Assembly (NCBI GenBank): GCA_017962865.1
Contig: JAGCUM010000253.1
Location: forward strand, 1 to 6,698
DNA: 6,698 nt
Reading direction: 5' to 3'
Source of the DNA: Spirochaetales bacterium
GTDB lineage: Bacteria; Spirochaetota; Spirochaetia; Sphaerochaetales; Sphaerochaetaceae
The notes beneath the pieces are model-generated. The model ran no database searches. It saw only the letters and a list, made by a program, of their open reading frames with translations, and was not told where the DNA came from. Numbering within the stretch: the stretch's first letter is position 1; the number at the start of each line of letters is the position of its first letter. Below are positions 4,719 to 6,698 of this stretch, one piece after another. A program made the translations under genes and the position numbers.

Positions 4719-5600
4719 ATGAAGGCAAAAGACCTTGAGAACAAAATACATTTCGAACGCTATCTGCTGTGCGTAATCGGCGGTACACTCTATGCTGTCG
4801 GAGTGAACCTGTTCATCGTTCCGTTCAACCTCTACAGCGGAGGTCTTGTGGGTATCTCCCAGCTGATCAGAACGGTTCTGTCCGACTATATCCACATCGA
4901 ATTCGGCTCGAAGGACATTGCGGGTATCATCTTCTATGCCCTGAACCTGCCGATTCTGATCTATGCCTTCCCACGGCTGGACAAGCTGTTCTTCCTGAAG
5001 ACCCTGGTCGCCGTCACGTCCCTTACGGTTGCCATGTCCCTGATTCCGACCACGATGATCGTGGACGACTGCCTGGCATCGACCATAGTTGGTGCTTTCA
5101 TTTCAGGTGCCGGAATAGGCCTGGTGCTGAGGATGTCTTCCTCCACGGGCGGCATGGATATCATAGGGATGCTGATTTCCAAATCCCACGGCAATATCCG
5201 GGTGGGGCAGGTGAACCTTGCCGTGAACCTGGCCATCTATGCGGTATGTCTTTTCCTGTTTGATGTGCAGATTGTCGTCTACTCGGTGATCTTCGCCGTA
5301 GTCCATGCCTTTGCAATCGACAAGTTCCATGCCCAGAACATCAATGTCGAGGTGAAGATAATCACCAAGACCAATCCCGATGACATCGAGTACGAGGTGT
5401 TCACAAAGATGGGCAGGGGAGTGACCGAGCTGCATTCCGTCGGTGCCTATACCCACGAGGACGAGCACATGCTCTACATCCTCATTTCAAAGTACGAGGT
5501 CCATCAGCTGCGCCAGATCGTGCGCAAATATGACAGAAACGCCTTCGTCATTGTCAACGAAGGCGTCTGGGTCGAGGGTCATTACCTCAAGAAACTCTGA
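4719..5600 (+). CDS. YitT-family integral membrane protein with C-terminal DUF2179 domain
   Basis: At 293 residues this has the typical YitT architecture. Five or six hydrophobic helices (about 15-36, 67-84, 90-112, 120-138, 166-182, 185-202) form the membrane domain, followed by a cytoplasmic alpha/beta domain of the DUF2179 type (about 212-286). Diagnostic stretches are NLFIVPFNLYSGGLVGISQL (30-49), SSTGGMDIIG (141-150) and, in the soluble domain, RGVTELHSVGAYTHEDEHML (233-252) and RKYDRNAFVIVNEGVWVEGH (269-288). Function is unknown for the family; a small-molecule transporter is often suggested but unproven. The start is preceded by AAGGG about nine bases away. Its message must come through the hairpin at 4675-4700 or from an unseen upstream promoter. 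Its stop is three bases from that of the convergent rlmKL gene. Confidence 0.93.
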   Translation: MKAKDLENKIHFERYLLCVIGGTLYAVGVNLFIVPFNLYSGGLVGISQLIRTVLSDYIHIEFGSKDIAGIIFYALNLPILIYAFPRLDKLFFLKTLVAVTSLTVAMSLIPTTMIVDDCLASTIVGAFISGAGIGLVLRMSSSTGGMDIIGMLISKSHGNIRVGQVNLAVNLAIYAVCLFLFDVQIVVYSVIFAVVHAFAIDKFHAQNINVEVKIITKTNPDDIEYEVFTKMGRGVTELHSVGAYTHEDEHMLYILISKYEVHQLRQIVRKYDRNAFVIVNEGVWVEGHYLKKL

Positions 5601-5610
5601 CAATCAGTTT
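5592..5610. terminator. Small hairpin on the two convergent stop codons, possible bidirectional terminator
   Basis: AAAC (5592-5595) and TGA (5598-5600) pair with TCA (5604-5606) and GTTT (5607-5610) around the loop CAA, with a two-base bulge. On the plus strand TTCTTT follows, giving a T-rich tail; on the minus strand TTTCTT follows. The stem is AT-rich and weak, so efficiency is doubtful. It contains the stop codons of both flanking genes. Confidence 0.35.
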
Positions 5611-6698
5611 TTCTTTACGATTTTCTTTACAAGTTTTCTCTGCGGCGGAATAACCAGAGCCTGCTCCGTGCGGTGACGGATCATGTAGCAGCGGTGGATC
5701 TTGCTGTTGCGGGCGAAATCCGCTCCGATGGTGCTCTCGGTGATGTCCTCTACGATGAACTCATCGTACAGCTCCCCGAACATCTTGAACCTTGTGTAGT
5801 TCGTCGAGAAGATCAGGACTCCGTCGCTTGAGAGATGTCTCATGCAGGAGCGGATAAGATAGCCGTGGTCGCGCTGGACATCGAAGCTTCCGGTTCTGCT
5901 CTTGCTGTTGGAGAAGGTGGGCGGGTCGCAGAAGATCAGGTCGAATACATCGCTGTTCTCCTTCAGGAACGAAATGCAGTCATCCCTGTAGAAGAAGTGG
6001 TTCAATGTGTTGAAACCGTTGATCTGCATGTTCTTTGTAGCCCAGTCGAGATAGGTTGCACTTGCATCAACGCTGACGGTCGAGAGGGCTCCGCCTGCCG
6101 CTGCATAGACGGTGGCGCTTGCAGTATAGCAGAACAGATTCAGGAACCTCTTGTCCCTGCTCATGGTCTCGATGAGCTTTCTCACGGGTCTGTGGTCCAG
6201 AAAGATTCCGGTATCGAGATAGTCCGTGAAGTTCACGATGAACTTGTGTCCGTTCTCGTTCACGATATTGAAATGGGAAGAGCTGCCCCTTCTTGTGTAC
6301 TGGTTGGCTCCCTTCTGAATTTCCCTGCGTTTGACATGGATATCATCCAGATCGATACCGGTAATCCTCTCGGTTGCTATTACGAGCTCCTCCAGTCTTC
6401 TCGATGCATCCTCGGGGTCGATTGACGACGGAGCCGCATATTCCTGAAGGCTGATCCACTTTCCTTCGTAGATATCGATGGCCGCACTGTACTCCGGCAT
6501 GTCCGCATCGTAGAGCCTGTAGCTGGTAACTCCTTCCTTCTCCATCTGCTTTCCGATGGTGGACAGGTTCTTCTTGAGCCTGTTGGCCGCCATCTGTGCA
6601 CCGGGGGAAAGGGGAGCAGCAAGACGTTCTGCCTTTCTGGCAAGGGCACGCTCGGTCATCTGCTGACGCTCCTGCTTGCTGAACACATAGTAGTGGGC
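5604..6698 (-). CDS. rlmKL: 23S rRNA methyltransferase, RlmK-type domain of a probable RlmKL protein, 5' end cut by window
   Basis: This is a class I SAM-dependent methyltransferase of the RlmK type, which makes m7G in 23S rRNA (position 2069 in E. coli). The visible 364 codons line up with the C-terminal half of E. coli RlmKL. They start with ANRLKKNL and RLYDADMPEYSAAIDIYEG, then QKGANQYTRRG, then FTDYLDTGIFLDHRPVRKLI. The SAM-binding FLNLFCYTASATVYAAAGGA and the catalytic FDLIFCDPPTFSNSKSR (DPPTF near 5913-5927) follow. The region ends with DFARNSKIHRCYMIRHR and a lysine-rich tail, VKKIVKKN. A GTG at 6686 could start it, but the frame stays open to base 6698 (AHYYV). RlmK domains are usually fused behind a THUMP-RlmL half making m2G2445, so the true start is probably several hundred codons beyond the edge. 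It converges on the yitT-type gene with three bases between stops. Confidence 0.88.
   Translation of the reverse strand, partial: AHYYVFSKQERQQMTERALARKAERLAAPLSPGAQMAANRLKKNLSTIGKQMEKEGVTSYRLYDADMPEYSAAIDIYEGKWISLQEYAAPSSIDPEDASRRLEELVIATERITGIDLDDIHVKRREIQKGANQYTRRGSSSHFNIVNENGHKFIVNFTDYLDTGIFLDHRPVRKLIETMSRDKRFLNLFCYTASATVYAAAGGALSTVSVDASATYLDWATKNMQINGFNTLNHFFYRDDCISFLKENSDVFDLIFCDPPTFSNSKSRTGSFDVQRDHGYLIRSCMRHLSSDGVLIFSTNYTRFKMFGELYDEFIVEDITESTIGADFARNSKIHRCYMIRHRTEQALVIPPQRKLVKKIVKKN

Noticed and set aside
5835..6425. A 196-codon plus-strand frame opposite rlmKL
   Set aside because: It is antisense to the conserved methyltransferase motifs; its coding appearance reflects codon bias on the other strand.
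1..6698. CRISPR array, insertion sequence, prophage or integrated element at the tRNA
   Set aside because: I see no spaced repeats, transposase or integrase, and no duplication of the tRNA 3' end within the window.

Overview
The window is an ordinary-looking chromosomal segment of roughly 50% GC from a Gram-negative bacterium. A small outer-membrane-type protein with an N-terminal signal peptide and a C-terminal phenylalanine implies a diderm. That protein's layout, an Ig/Fn3-like domain then an acidic linker then a presumed barrel, together with the PatB, YitT and RlmK families, makes a spirochaete (Sphaerochaeta/Treponema relatives) my best guess. This is an inference from style, not a proven assignment. 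I see no phage, transposon, integron or CRISPR material.

Layout, left to right. The 5' three quarters of a MalY/PatB-type PLP lyase run leftward off the window edge (952 to 1). A tRNA-Arg(CCG) gene on the same strand ends one base before the lyase start codon, so the two are almost certainly one transcript. Diverging from them is a CDF-family metal exporter with Mn-type site residues (1129-2283). Its promoter places the predicted transcription start on the start codon. Next comes a promoter, then a sugar-phosphate nucleotidyltransferase gene broken by a single in-frame TAA (2380-3135), with its 50-residue C-terminal remainder continuing in frame (3136-3288). The end of that remainder overlaps by one base the start of the envelope protein gene (3288-4199). 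Then follow mscL (4279-4650), a strong hairpin, and a YitT/DUF2179 membrane protein gene (4719-5600). Converging on it is the RlmK methyltransferase region of a probable RlmKL protein (6698 to 5604), whose 5' part lies beyond the right edge.

How they work together. These are mostly unrelated housekeeping and envelope functions: sulfur amino acid metabolism, metal export, activated-sugar synthesis, envelope structure, osmotic protection and 23S rRNA modification. Likely transcription units are tRNA-Arg+patB (minus), the CDF gene alone, nucleotidyltransferase+envelope protein, mscL+yitT with a hairpin between them, and rlmKL (minus). The most unusual things are the expression arrangements: a tRNA abutting an mRNA start, a predicted leaderless mRNA, a nonsense-split gene upstream of a coupled start, and one small hairpin sitting on two convergent stop codons. 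I did not find a convincing new multi-gene system. Every intergenic gap is under about 180 bases and is covered by the entries below.
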